From: Rhizobium sp. Leaf262
Lineage (GTDB): Bacteria; Pseudomonadota; Alphaproteobacteria; Rhizobiales; Rhizobiaceae
Assembly: GCF_001422245.1 (NCBI RefSeq)
Contig: NZ_LMMM01000020.1
Location: 62,001 to 126,000, forward strand
DNA: 64,000 bases
Reading direction: 5' to 3'
The position numbers were made by a program, and so were the translations under genes. Every line of letters starts with the position of its first letter. Within the stretch, counting starts at the first letter, position 1. Below are positions 17,816-25,768 of this stretch, in pieces. The notes under the pieces are model-generated. The model was not told the DNA's origin and ran no database searches. It saw nothing but the letters and a program-made list of their open reading frames with translations.

Positions 17816-17968
17816 GGCTATCATCCTTGAATACGAGCGATATCAGGCACGCTATAAGGATAATTATATAATCTATAGATATGATATACTATTTATCATG
17901 GTGGTGGTGAGATCGCTTTTCCAAAAGCAGGTTGCACGGTCTGCTTGCGCGCACCGTGCCGTTGGCCT
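17816..17968 (-). promoter_or_regulatory. AT-rich promoter region of the DszB-like unit
   Basis: This 153-base gap lies upstream of the DszB-like gene on the minus strand. It holds a strongly AT-rich block (17849-17900) unlike its surroundings. On the minus strand a perfect -10 hexamer TATAAT is at 17863-17868, about 48 bases before the start; the -35 is poor, so an activator is likely. A palindrome ATCTATAGAT at 17871-17880 overlaps the expected -35 spacer and could be a regulator site. Confidence 0.5.
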
Positions 17969-18814
17969 CTACTTGATCGAGAAGCCGAGCGTCCGCAAAG
18001 TTTTCGTCAATTCCGCCCTGCCCTTCAGCGCCGCTGCATTCTCGACACGCTTGGAAATTGGCCCTGTCCAGCCCGCCTGTGGCAGCTTTTGCTTGACCTG
18101 AAATGCTTTCAGCACGTCGTCGTAAGCACTCAGATCTTTCTCAGGTGTTCCAGCATATGTCTCATGAAACAGGACAGAAGATTGAGGCAGACGCGGCTTC
18201 ACGTCGGTGATGACGTCAGGGTCGGGATATCCCACGGTGAGGCCAAAGACCGCAACTGTTTCCGGCGGCAACTGCAGTTCACGGGCAACGTCATGTGGCT
18301 GGTTACGGACACCGCCCACATAGCATGAGCCGAGACCAAGACTATCGATTGCCGCGACGGCGTTCTGGGCCGCAAGAGCCGCATCGATGGCCCCGATCAG
18401 GAAACTTTCCAGATAATCCAGCCCCTCTCCCTCATTGCCGTGTTGCTGGGCAACGGTCCTCAACCGCTTCAGATCGATCAGCCAGACCAGAAAAAGCGGC
18501 GCGGCCAGAATATGCGCGTTGCCACCGGTATAGCCCGCAAGCCGTGCCTTTCGGTCCTTGTCCTGAACCGCGACGACGCTCCAGGCTTGAAGATTGGACG
18601 AGGTCGGCGCGGACTGGGCCGCTGCCACCAGAAGTTCCAGCGTACCCTCGGGCAATGATTTCGGCAGATAGGCGCGCGCGGTGCGATGGTTCAGCAGAGC
18701 ATCGACGGTGCTGTTCCAGAACGGCAGCGCAAAATCCTGATCCGCGCCATAGCGTTCTGCAAGGCGCTGCCTTGGCACGTCACCATCAGTAATGGAGGAA
18801 GAATGTATCGTCAT
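17969..18814 (-). CDS. Nitroreductase-family flavin oxidoreductase
   Basis: FMN-dependent NAD(P)H oxidoreductase of the nitroreductase family (NfsA-like), 281 residues. The FMN-contact motifs are HRTARAY at 43-49, SAPTSSNLQ at about 68-76 and GLGSCYVGGVRN in the second half. Family members reduce nitro groups, quinones or free FMN. The island encodes several monooxygenases that need reduced FMN and no other obvious flavin reductase of the SsuE or DszD type, so this protein could be the FMNH2 supplier; that is inference. It is the first gene of the minus-strand series and diverges from the binding protein at 19215. Confidence 0.9.
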   Translation of the reverse strand: MTIHSSSITDGDVPRQRLAERYGADQDFALPFWNSTVDALLNHRTARAYLPKSLPEGTLELLVAAAQSAPTSSNLQAWSVVAVQDKDRKARLAGYTGGNAHILAAPLFLVWLIDLKRLRTVAQQHGNEGEGLDYLESFLIGAIDAALAAQNAVAAIDSLGLGSCYVGGVRNQPHDVARELQLPPETVAVFGLTVGYPDPDVITDVKPRLPQSSVLFHETYAGTPEKDLSAYDDVLKAFQVKQKLPQAGWTGPISKRVENAAALKGRAELTKTLRTLGFSIK

Positions 18815-19214
18815 GGAAAACCCCTTGGGCGATCAAAAAGACATTGGAAGGCGTGTTTGAAGCCAGCTACCCGGCAACGGTCTTATAATTCATATGCTTC
18901 TAAACACAGACAGCCCAGGAAAGCTCTGCCAATCGACATCCTGCTATTGGAAGAACATTTCCAACCGTAGCCGTGGCAAGCGGCGGCGTTCGATTTGAAC
19001 CGTTTTGTCTTTATGCGCCAGCGTGCAACGTGGGCCTAGGTCAAGCAGATCGGAGGGCATAGCTCGACACCAGTAGATGCAAAATTAGAATTTAATTCTC
19101 CAAGAAACAATTTCTTACACGCACAAAAAGAAAATTATTCTTACGAAATAACGCCTCTGCCGACATGCTTCAGCGGTTCGACACAATGTTTTCTCAGGGG
19201 ATGAGGACAGTGCA
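18815..19214. promoter_or_regulatory. Divergent intergenic region with three AGAA/TTCT inverted repeats
   Basis: This 400-base gap separates the nitroreductase gene (minus) from the binding protein at 19215 (plus). No gene is evident in it. The last 130 bases are AT-rich and contain three consecutive inverted repeats with the same core: AGAATT-T-AATTCT at 19087-19099, AAGAAA-CAA-TTTCTT at 19102-19116 and AAGAA-AATTA-TTCTT at 19128-19142. A near copy of the last one occurs at 686-698, in the other divergent promoter of the island. They are candidate operators for a shared regulator. GAGGA near 19203 is the ribosome site for the gene at 19215. Confidence 0.45.
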
Positions 19215-20819
19215 ATGGCTATAGGACGTCGTAAATTCAACCAGTTGTTACTTCTGGCCACCGCAGGCACCGCCCTGCCAGGCTCTGTCTTTGCAGCGGA
19301 TGCCACGCGGCGTCCGGTTTCCGGCGGCACGCTCAATCTTCTTTATCGCGTCGATCCGGGCAATGCCCTGTTTGCCATCAACACCTCTTCGGGAACGGGC
19401 CAGGCCATCGGCCCAAAAATCGTTGAAGGCCTTCTGACGTTCGATTTCGACCTTACGCCGCAGCCACTTCTGGCAACCGAATGGTCGGTCTCGGAGGATC
19501 ATCTTCGCTATACGTTTAAATTGCGCCCGAATGTGAAATGGCATGACGGCAAGGATTTCAGCTCCGATGACGTGGCCTTTTCGATCTTTCGCCTCAAGGA
19601 GGCGCATCCGCGCGGTCGCGTAACCTACCAGAATGTGACCGCCGTCGAAACGCCCGACCCGCTGACCGCCATCATCGTTCTGTCCAAACCGGCGCCGTTC
19701 CTGATTGCTGCGCAATCCAGTTCTGAATCCCCAATCGTGCCGAAACACATTTTCGAAACGCTGAAGCCCGGTGATGGCCAAACGCTCAAGACCGCCATCG
19801 GCACCGGCCCGTTCAGGCTGACGGAGTGGACGCCGGGCAGCCATCTCATCTTCGAGCGCAATCCGGATTATTGGGATGCTGGCAAACCTTATCTCGACCG
19901 CATTGTCCTGCGCATCATTACCGACCCGGCTGCGCGCGCGGTTGCGCTGGAGACCGGCGAGGTCGATATCGGTGATAACCCCGTTCCGCTGGCCGATCTG
20001 GAACGGTTGAAGCAAAATCCCGATCTGGTGTTGGATACGACGACCTATGCCTATGCGGGGCCACAGCAGCAGCTGTTTTTCAATTACGACAACGAAATCT
20101 TCGCGAAGAAAGATGTGCGTCTTGCCATTGCCAAGGCCATCAATCTTGAAGAAATCGTCAATGTGGCGCTGTTCGGTTACGCTCAGATTTCGCCAAGTCC
20201 CGTCAGCACCGCGCTGCCCAAATGGTACGATCCTTCGGTCACGGCGTACCCGCATGATCCTAAAGAGGCCGAAAAGCTTCTGGATACAGCGGGCTATCCA
20301 CGCAAGGCGGTTGGCAAACGTTTCACCGTGCGACTGACCTACAATTCCTATCTGACGCCGGGTTACGCCGATGTCATTCGCAACCAGCTCGAAAAGATCG
20401 GCATCGCGGTCGAGATCCGAAAATACGATCTGCCGACCTATCTCAAGACCGTTTACACCGACCGCGCCTTCGATCTTGTGGTGGAATCTCTATCCAACAC
20501 CTTCGATCCGTCTCTTGGCATACAGCGAGCCTATTGGAGCAAGAACTTCAAACTCGGCCTGCCCTTCTCCAACGCCGCTCACTATTCGAACCCGCAAGCC
20601 GACGCCCTGCTCGAGGCGGCAGCTATCGAGCCGGATGAGGCGAAGCGGAAAGAGATATGGAGCAAGTTCCAGCACCTCATCCACGACGATGTCGCCTCGG
20701 TGGATCTCGTGGCCGCAGGCAACCAGATCGTCGCCCACAAGAAGGTGAAGAATTACGTCACCGGCGCGCAGGGGCTCAACTGGAGCTTTGGCGACCTTTG
20801 GCTCGATCCGAATTCCTGA
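19215..20819 (+). CDS. ABC transporter substrate-binding protein, family 5
   Basis: Fourth family-5 periplasmic binding protein, 534 residues. The signal is Tat-like (GRRKFNQLLLLATAG, cleavage after SVFA). The mature protein shares long stretches with the copy at 9513-11108, for example SKNFK(L/I)GLPFSNA(A/S)HY near the C terminus, so these two are recent paralogues. It opens a plus-strand operon with the rhodanese, the SfnB/DszC-like flavoprotein and the NtaA/DszA-type monooxygenase. The operon has no permease of its own, so it probably uses the channel encoded at 793-4700. Confidence 0.93.
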   Translation: MAIGRRKFNQLLLLATAGTALPGSVFAADATRRPVSGGTLNLLYRVDPGNALFAINTSSGTGQAIGPKIVEGLLTFDFDLTPQPLLATEWSVSEDHLRYTFKLRPNVKWHDGKDFSSDDVAFSIFRLKEAHPRGRVTYQNVTAVETPDPLTAIIVLSKPAPFLIAAQSSSESPIVPKHIFETLKPGDGQTLKTAIGTGPFRLTEWTPGSHLIFERNPDYWDAGKPYLDRIVLRIITDPAARAVALETGEVDIGDNPVPLADLERLKQNPDLVLDTTTYAYAGPQQQLFFNYDNEIFAKKDVRLAIAKAINLEEIVNVALFGYAQISPSPVSTALPKWYDPSVTAYPHDPKEAEKLLDTAGYPRKAVGKRFTVRLTYNSYLTPGYADVIRNQLEKIGIAVEIRKYDLPTYLKTVYTDRAFDLVVESLSNTFDPSLGIQRAYWSKNFKLGLPFSNAAHYSNPQADALLEAAAIEPDEAKRKEIWSKFQHLIHDDVASVDLVAAGNQIVAHKKVKNYVTGAQGLNWSFGDLWLDPNS

Positions 20820-20842
20820 CCCCATCATCCAAGGAGATCAGC

Positions 20843-21931
20843 ATGTCAGAACAATCCATCAGCAAAAACACGCTCATCAACTGGCTGGGAGATGGCCAGG
20901 AACTGGCCGTCATCGATATCCGGCCAACGGAGGTTGTCGGCTATGCCTCACCGCTGTTTGCGACCAACCTGCCCGCCGACAGGCTGGATGCCGAGCTTGA
21001 TCGTTTCGTTCCGCGCCGCTCGGTCCGCACGGTGCTGGTGGACGATGGCACGGACGTTGGTCACCACGCGGCTGAACGGCTGAAAGCCAAGGGCTGGAGT
21101 GACATCCATTTTCTTGATGGCGGCATACCTACTTGGACCGAGGGCGGTTTGGACAAGCTTCCAACCTTCGACATTCCCGGCGTGCCTTTCGTGCACAAGG
21201 TGCGCGCGGAAAAGAACACGCCCGTTATCTTCGCACGCGAACTCAAGGCATGGAAGGACGCTGAAGAGAACGTCCTCGTTATCGACACCCGTACCACGCC
21301 TGAATATGAAAAGGCGCATGTTCCCGGCGCTATCAACGTACCGGGCGCGGAACTTCTGCTGCGTTTTGCAGACCTCGTCCCCTCATCGGAAACGAAGATC
21401 GTCGTGTCCTGCGCTGGACTCCCCCGCGCAATCCTTGGCGCACAGACCTTGATCGATGCAGGCATCGAAAACAGCGTCAGCTACCTGCATGATGGAACGC
21501 GCGGCTGGACAGACGATGGCTTTGAACTGGAGACGGGTCTGTCGGGCATCTACCCTCCCGTAAGTCCGACAGCAAAGCGATTTGCACAAGCTCGCCTTGA
21601 TACACTTTCGAGCGGGGACGACCTCACTTTCATCGACCGTGTCACCGTCGAAAGATGGCTGGCGGATAACGAGCGGACGACCTATTTCCTCGACGTTCGC
21701 ACCCCAGAAGAGTTCGCGGCGTCGCATCTACCGGGCTCGATTTCATCGGAAGGCGGCCAGTTGCTTGGCGTTGCCTACCGCACCATTGCGGTGCGCGGGG
21801 CACGGGTCATTCTCGTTGATGACCTCCTGGGAGCGCGTGCACGCATTGTCGCGCACTGGCTGAAACGGCGTGGTTTTGAGATCGTGCTTCACCTCCATGA
21901 TTTCGAGCAAAGTGCGCAGGCCGCCGCCTGA
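20843..21931 (+). CDS. Three-domain rhodanese-like sulfurtransferase
   Basis: Cytoplasmic protein of 362 residues with three consecutive rhodanese domains (about 8-108, 125-235 and 262-355). Only the middle one has the catalytic cysteine, C190 in VVSCAGLPRA. The equivalent positions in the first and third domains are Asp (LVDDG near 66-69, LVDDL near 325-328), so those two are structural or regulatory. The ATG at 20843 has AAGGAG just before it; the frame is open further upstream but inside the previous gene. Rhodaneses move sulfane sulfur from thiosulfate or persulfides. In this operon it may accept sulfur freed by the flavoproteins or handle thiosulfate formed from sulfite. Confidence 0.92.
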   Translation: MSEQSISKNTLINWLGDGQELAVIDIRPTEVVGYASPLFATNLPADRLDAELDRFVPRRSVRTVLVDDGTDVGHHAAERLKAKGWSDIHFLDGGIPTWTEGGLDKLPTFDIPGVPFVHKVRAEKNTPVIFARELKAWKDAEENVLVIDTRTTPEYEKAHVPGAINVPGAELLLRFADLVPSSETKIVVSCAGLPRAILGAQTLIDAGIENSVSYLHDGTRGWTDDGFELETGLSGIYPPVSPTAKRFAQARLDTLSSGDDLTFIDRVTVERWLADNERTTYFLDVRTPEEFAASHLPGSISSEGGQLLGVAYRTIAVRGARVILVDDLLGARARIVAHWLKRRGFEIVLHLHDFEQSAQAAA

Positions 21932-21995
21932 GGGACGACATCTACCTGCATGCTCCGCAAGTTTTTCTTTCTGGCGGACCAAGAATTTTTAACTC

Positions 21996-22015
21996 GCAGC
22001 CGGAATCCCGGCTGC
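21996..22015 (+). repeat. Intra-operon hairpin after the rhodanese gene
   Basis: GCAGCCGG and CCGGCTGC form a perfect 8-base stem with a 4-base loop in the 132-base gap between the rhodanese and the next flavoprotein gene. The following bases are not T-rich, so it is probably an mRNA-stability or attenuation element rather than a full terminator. Confidence 0.45.
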
Positions 22016-22063
22016 TACCATCGTGGATATTGCCCGGATGCTTCCGCGCACAGGATTTAATGA

Positions 22064-23317
22064 ATGACCGACACCCTGCACGCATGGGGCTCGCCACCCA
22101 GCAAACGCTATGAAACAATCGCAAATCGGTTTCGCCCGATTTTCACGCAGATTGCCACAGACACGGTGGCGCGCGATCTCGACAGGCAACTTCGCTTCGA
22201 CGCGTATGAAGCGTTGAAGGCGGCAGGCTTTTCCAAGTTGCGCCTGCCGGAACAGCATGGTGGTATCGGTCTAACCCTGCCTGAACTTTTCGGCCTGATC
22301 ATCGAACTGGCTGAAGCCGATCCCAATCTTACCAATGCCTATCGCAGCCATTTCGGCTTTACCGAAGACTTGCTCAACGCCCCCTCGAGTGCATGGCGCG
22401 ATAACTGGCTTGCCCGGCTCGGCGAGGGAGACACCATCGGCAGCGGCTTTTCGGAACTGGGTGACACGCGGCTTGGGACCTATTCGACACAGTTGATCCG
22501 TGACGAAAGTGGCTGGCGCCTGAATGGTGAGAAATATTACACCACCGGTTCTCTTTACGCCGACTGGATCACGCTTGGCGCGGTGGATGGAGATGGCGAA
22601 CCTATCGGCGCACTCGTGCCGACCCGGGCACCCGGCGTTGACATCGTCAACGATTGGGATGGCTTCGGGCAGGCGCTGACGGCAAGTGGCACGGCGCGCT
22701 TTACCGATGTGGCGATCGCGGACGAGTTGATCAAACCCAGCGCGCTTCGTTTCAGCTATTCCAGTGGATTTTTCCAACTGGTTCATCTGGCATCGCTTGC
22801 CGGCATAGGCCGCGCTGCGGCCTCGGATCTGGCGCGCCTCGTGGCGGATCGAAAGCGGGTCTATCAGCGCAGCAACGCCGGCCGCTTTGCGGATGACCCG
22901 CAAATCCTCCAGGTCGTCGGCCAAGTGCGGGGTGCAGTCTATACTGCGGGCGCCATCGTGCTGAAGGCAGCGGAGGCGTTGCAAGCAGCCTATGACGCCA
23001 ACCTTTCTGGCGACGAAGAGCAGATTGCCTTTGCCAACCGCAACGCTGAAATCGAAGTCAGCCAATCGGTGACGGTTGTCAGTAAACTGATACTCGAAGC
23101 ATCCACTACGCTTTTCGACGCCCTTGGTGCCTCTGCCGCCAAACGCAGCCATGGACTGGACCGTCACTGGCGCAACGCACGCACCATCACCTCCCATAAT
23201 CCACGCATCTACCACGACCGGATCGTCGGCGATTTCGCCGTCAACGGTGCCTCTCCGCCCGCCAATGGTAGCGTGGGAGTAGCGGTGCAAACAGACAAAG
23301 AAAAAACAGACGCATGA
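22064..23317 (+). CDS. Acyl-CoA dehydrogenase-fold flavoprotein, SfnB/DszC family (second copy)
   Basis: Flavoprotein of 417 residues, the same length as DszC, with the acyl-CoA dehydrogenase fold and the SfnB/DszC sequence type. Landmarks are DLDRQLRFDAYEALKAAGFSKLRLPEQHGG, FGFTEDL, LNGEKYYTTGSLYADW and HGLDRHWRNARTITSHNP at the C terminus. It is a paralogue of the protein at 5848-7089 with clearly different sequence, so the two may act on different sulfur compounds. The stop overlaps the start of the following monooxygenase as ATGA. This coupling of a DszC-type to a DszA/NtaA-type protein mirrors sequential S-oxidation and C-S cleavage. Confidence 0.9.
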   Translation: MTDTLHAWGSPPSKRYETIANRFRPIFTQIATDTVARDLDRQLRFDAYEALKAAGFSKLRLPEQHGGIGLTLPELFGLIIELAEADPNLTNAYRSHFGFTEDLLNAPSSAWRDNWLARLGEGDTIGSGFSELGDTRLGTYSTQLIRDESGWRLNGEKYYTTGSLYADWITLGAVDGDGEPIGALVPTRAPGVDIVNDWDGFGQALTASGTARFTDVAIADELIKPSALRFSYSSGFFQLVHLASLAGIGRAAASDLARLVADRKRVYQRSNAGRFADDPQILQVVGQVRGAVYTAGAIVLKAAEALQAAYDANLSGDEEQIAFANRNAEIEVSQSVTVVSKLILEASTTLFDALGASAAKRSHGLDRHWRNARTITSHNPRIYHDRIVGDFAVNGASPPANGSVGVAVQTDKEKTDA

Positions 23318-24621
23318 GCAGACCACAACGCCGGCTGAACCTGAACGTTGGTATCAACACGACTGGCTATCTTCCCAATGCCTGGAAATACCGCACCGGT
23401 ACCCGGCACGACATCAATGATATCGGCTATTACCGCCGACTGACGGAAATCGCCCATAAGGGGCGGTTCGATGCGGTGTTTTTGTCGGACCATCCAGCAC
23501 TTCTGACCGATCCGCTCAGCCGGCCGTTTCACACCATCGATCCGCTGATCCTGTCCACATCCCTTGCGGCCCAAGTGCCAGACATCGGCTTCGTGGCGAC
23601 AATTTCCTCCACCTATAACTCCCCTTACAATCTGGCGAGACGGACGCAGTCCATCGACATCGTCTCGGGTGGTCGCCTGATCATCAATGTGGTGTCTTCC
23701 TTCAATCCAAATGTCGCAGCCAATTTCGGCAACGCGCCACTGCCGCCGCGCAGCGAGCGTTACGCGAAGGCCACGGAGTTTCTGGATGTGGCCAAAAAAC
23801 TCTGGTCCAGTTGGGACGAACGCCGTGATCAAGCCGTTCCGGACGACCTTTTCTGGGACGCGGTGAGCGCTCAGGCCATCGAGCATGAGGGTGACTTCTT
23901 CACCGTCAAAGGTCCGCTCAACGTACCGCGTGGGCCGCAGGGCCATCCTGTCATCGCCCAGGCAGGCGCGTCGGAAGGCGGCATCGATCTTGCTGCGCGG
24001 CACGGCGAAATCATCTATTGCAACATTCTATCACGTCCCGCCGGGCGGGCATTCGGCAAGAAAGTGCGGGACCGGGCCGTTGCCCTCGGCCGAGATCCAT
24101 CCGGCATCCGCATCGTTCCGGGCCTCGTCGTCATTCTGGGCAAGACCCGCGAAGAGGCCTTGAGAAAACACGAACTCTTCAGCGGCACGGGTTCTGAAGA
24201 CGGACTAATCGCCCGTTTCATCAAAGAAAATGGTCTCGATCCCAACAGCTTCGACCCGGATGCCGTACTGAATGCCGAAGAATTCATACCGGACCAGAAC
24301 CGCCAATGGGCCGTCGGCATGGGGCTCGGCCTTTCCGACCTCCTGACCCATGAGCGGCTGACGGCCCGCCAAGTCGTGCGACGCTCCGAGGGACATCACC
24401 GCCTGCTGCTGGGTACCGCTGAAGAAGTGGCAGATGGCATCATCGATTTGTGGCAGGACGGCACCGTAGACGGATACACCCTCCAGCCCCCACGCGCGCC
24501 GGATGACATCATCGAATTCGTGGAACAGGTCGTGCCAATTTTGCAGGATAGAGGCGTCTATCCGCGGGAATACGAGGGAAGGACGATCAGAGATCGATAT
24601 CTCCTGCCTTATCCGATTTGA
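23314..24621 (+). CDS. LLM-class flavin-dependent monooxygenase, NtaA/DszA family (second copy)
   Basis: Flavin-dependent monooxygenase of 435 residues in the NtaA/SnaA/DszA branch. Motifs are FLSDHPAL, SSTYNSPYNLARR, SGGRLIINVVSSFNP, NVPRGPQGHPVIAQAGASEGG and, at the end, VVPILQDRGVYPREYEGRTIRDRYLL. It differs from the copy at 8096-9448 in much of its body, so the two probably have distinct substrates. It needs reduced FMN from a separate reductase. It ends the plus-strand operon binding protein, rhodanese, SfnB/DszC-like, NtaA/DszA-like. Confidence 0.92.
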   Translation: MSRPQRRLNLNVGINTTGYLPNAWKYRTGTRHDINDIGYYRRLTEIAHKGRFDAVFLSDHPALLTDPLSRPFHTIDPLILSTSLAAQVPDIGFVATISSTYNSPYNLARRTQSIDIVSGGRLIINVVSSFNPNVAANFGNAPLPPRSERYAKATEFLDVAKKLWSSWDERRDQAVPDDLFWDAVSAQAIEHEGDFFTVKGPLNVPRGPQGHPVIAQAGASEGGIDLAARHGEIIYCNILSRPAGRAFGKKVRDRAVALGRDPSGIRIVPGLVVILGKTREEALRKHELFSGTGSEDGLIARFIKENGLDPNSFDPDAVLNAEEFIPDQNRQWAVGMGLGLSDLLTHERLTARQVVRRSEGHHRLLLGTAEEVADGIIDLWQDGTVDGYTLQPPRAPDDIIEFVEQVVPILQDRGVYPREYEGRTIRDRYLLPYPI

Positions 24622-25048
24622 GTCCTGAGAAGAAGGTTGGCGGTCGTAAGTGCCGTCGCCATTCTGATTAGAGGGCTCCGCGTTTTAGCACTGCCAAATG
24701 CCTCGGATTAAACGAAAATCCATTTCGCAATTTACCATCCTCAAGCAATGTTTGCCTCTTGCCTATGGCAGCATCGATGACCTATGTTTGCATTGTTCTC
24801 AGGGCGGGGTGCAATTCCCCACCGGCGGTATCGGGATTTTCCCGGAGCCCGCGAGCGCTTTCGGCTCACGCCGAAAGGTCAGCAGATCCGGTGAGATGCC
24901 GGAGCCGACGGTATAGTCCGGATGGAAGAGAACAAGGTGGCATAACCCGCACGTTGCGGGGGACCGTTGCGTTGTTCGCCCAAGGGAAATTTGGCGTTTT
25001 TAAAAACGCGAAAGTGCTGGAAACGGCATAACCCTTGAAAGGCATGAA
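24622..25048 (+). other. Intergenic region and ribB leader
   Basis: This 427-base gap between the monooxygenase gene and ribB contains the FMN riboswitch (24795-24933) and its expression platform. Downstream of the aptamer are a CCGCA/TGCGG hairpin near 24947-24961 and a perfect 16-base palindrome GCGTTTTTAAAAACGC at 24994-25009. These probably form the switchable terminator or ribosome-site sequestering structures. The first 170 bases should hold the ribB promoter; no protein-coding gene is apparent. Confidence 0.6.
24795..24933 (+). promoter_or_regulatory. FMN riboswitch (RFN element)
   Basis: The conserved RFN landmarks are all present in order: GTTCTCAGGGCGGGGTG at the 5' end, CCCCACCGGCGGTA, a variable stem, GTCAGCAGATCCGGTGAGA, GCCGACGGTATAGTCCGGAT and the closing GAGAAC that pairs with the opening GTTCTC. 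It lies 115 bases upstream of ribB, in the same orientation. FMN binding normally lowers expression of the downstream riboflavin gene by termination or by blocking translation. Confidence 0.96.
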
Positions 25049-25690
25049 ATGACTATTGCGAAAATTGAAGATGCGGTTGCAGCCATTGCACGCGGTGACA
25101 TGATCATCGTCGTGGATGACGAAGATCGCGAGAATGAAGGCGATATCATCGTCGCTTCAGACAGCATCACCCCTCAACAGGTTGCTTTCATGATGAACCA
25201 CGCGCGTGGTCTCATTTGCGTGGCCATGCCAGGTGAGCGACTGGATGAGCTCGACATTCCCCTTATGGTGCCGCGCAATACCGAGTTCCACAAAACGGCC
25301 TTTACGGTTTCGGTGGACTATATTCCCGGTACCACGACCGGAATTTCCGCCAGCGACCGCGCCAAGACGGTGCGCGCGCTGGTTTCTGCGGAAGCAAAGC
25401 CGGATGATTTTGCGCGTCCGGGTCACATCTTTCCCCTGCGCGCCAACCCGCTCGGCGTTCTGGGCCGCACGGGCCATACGGAAGCAGCGGTCGATCTCTG
25501 CCGTCTCGCTGGAAAGTTCCCCTCCGGCACGATCTGCGAGGTGGCCAATGACGATGGCACCATGGCGCGTCTGCCACAGCTGGAAGTCTTTGCCGAACGG
25601 CATGGCCTGATCGTCGTGACGATCAAGGATCTGGTCGATTATCTGACGGTGCGCGAGCACAGCGACATCGCCGAAAAGCAGGTCGCCTGA
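25049..25690 (+). CDS. ribB: 3,4-dihydroxy-2-butanone 4-phosphate synthase
   Basis: Riboflavin-pathway enzyme that converts ribulose 5-phosphate to 3,4-dihydroxy-2-butanone 4-phosphate and formate; 213 residues, the size of a stand-alone RibB. The acidic metal-binding loop DDEDRENEGD is at 23-32, and RTGHTEAAVDLCRLAG in the second half is the other signature. There is no fused GTP cyclohydrolase II domain. GAAAGG precedes the ATG. It is controlled by the FMN riboswitch upstream and followed by a strong terminator. A riboswitch-controlled extra ribB is common in rhizobia; here it sits next to an island with at least six flavin-dependent enzymes. Confidence 0.96.
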   Translation: MTIAKIEDAVAAIARGDMIIVVDDEDRENEGDIIVASDSITPQQVAFMMNHARGLICVAMPGERLDELDIPLMVPRNTEFHKTAFTVSVDYIPGTTTGISASDRAKTVRALVSAEAKPDDFARPGHIFPLRANPLGVLGRTGHTEAAVDLCRLAGKFPSGTICEVANDDGTMARLPQLEVFAERHGLIVVTIKDLVDYLTVREHSDIAEKQVA

Positions 25691-25713
25691 TCAACACAGC
25701 ATTCCGTCAAAGC

Positions 25714-25742
25714 AAATGCGCCCCGATGGGGCGCATTTTTGT
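25714..25742. terminator. Terminator shared by ribB and the convergent DapA-family gene
   Basis: A perfect 11-base stem (AAATGCGCCCC with GGGGCGCATTT, loop GAT) is followed by TTTTTGTTT on the plus strand. It lies 24 bases after the ribB stop and just before the end of the minus-strand gene at 25769, which it could also terminate. Confidence 0.88.
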
Positions 25743-25768
25743 TTGTGTATTTTGGCTCAGCCGAGCGA

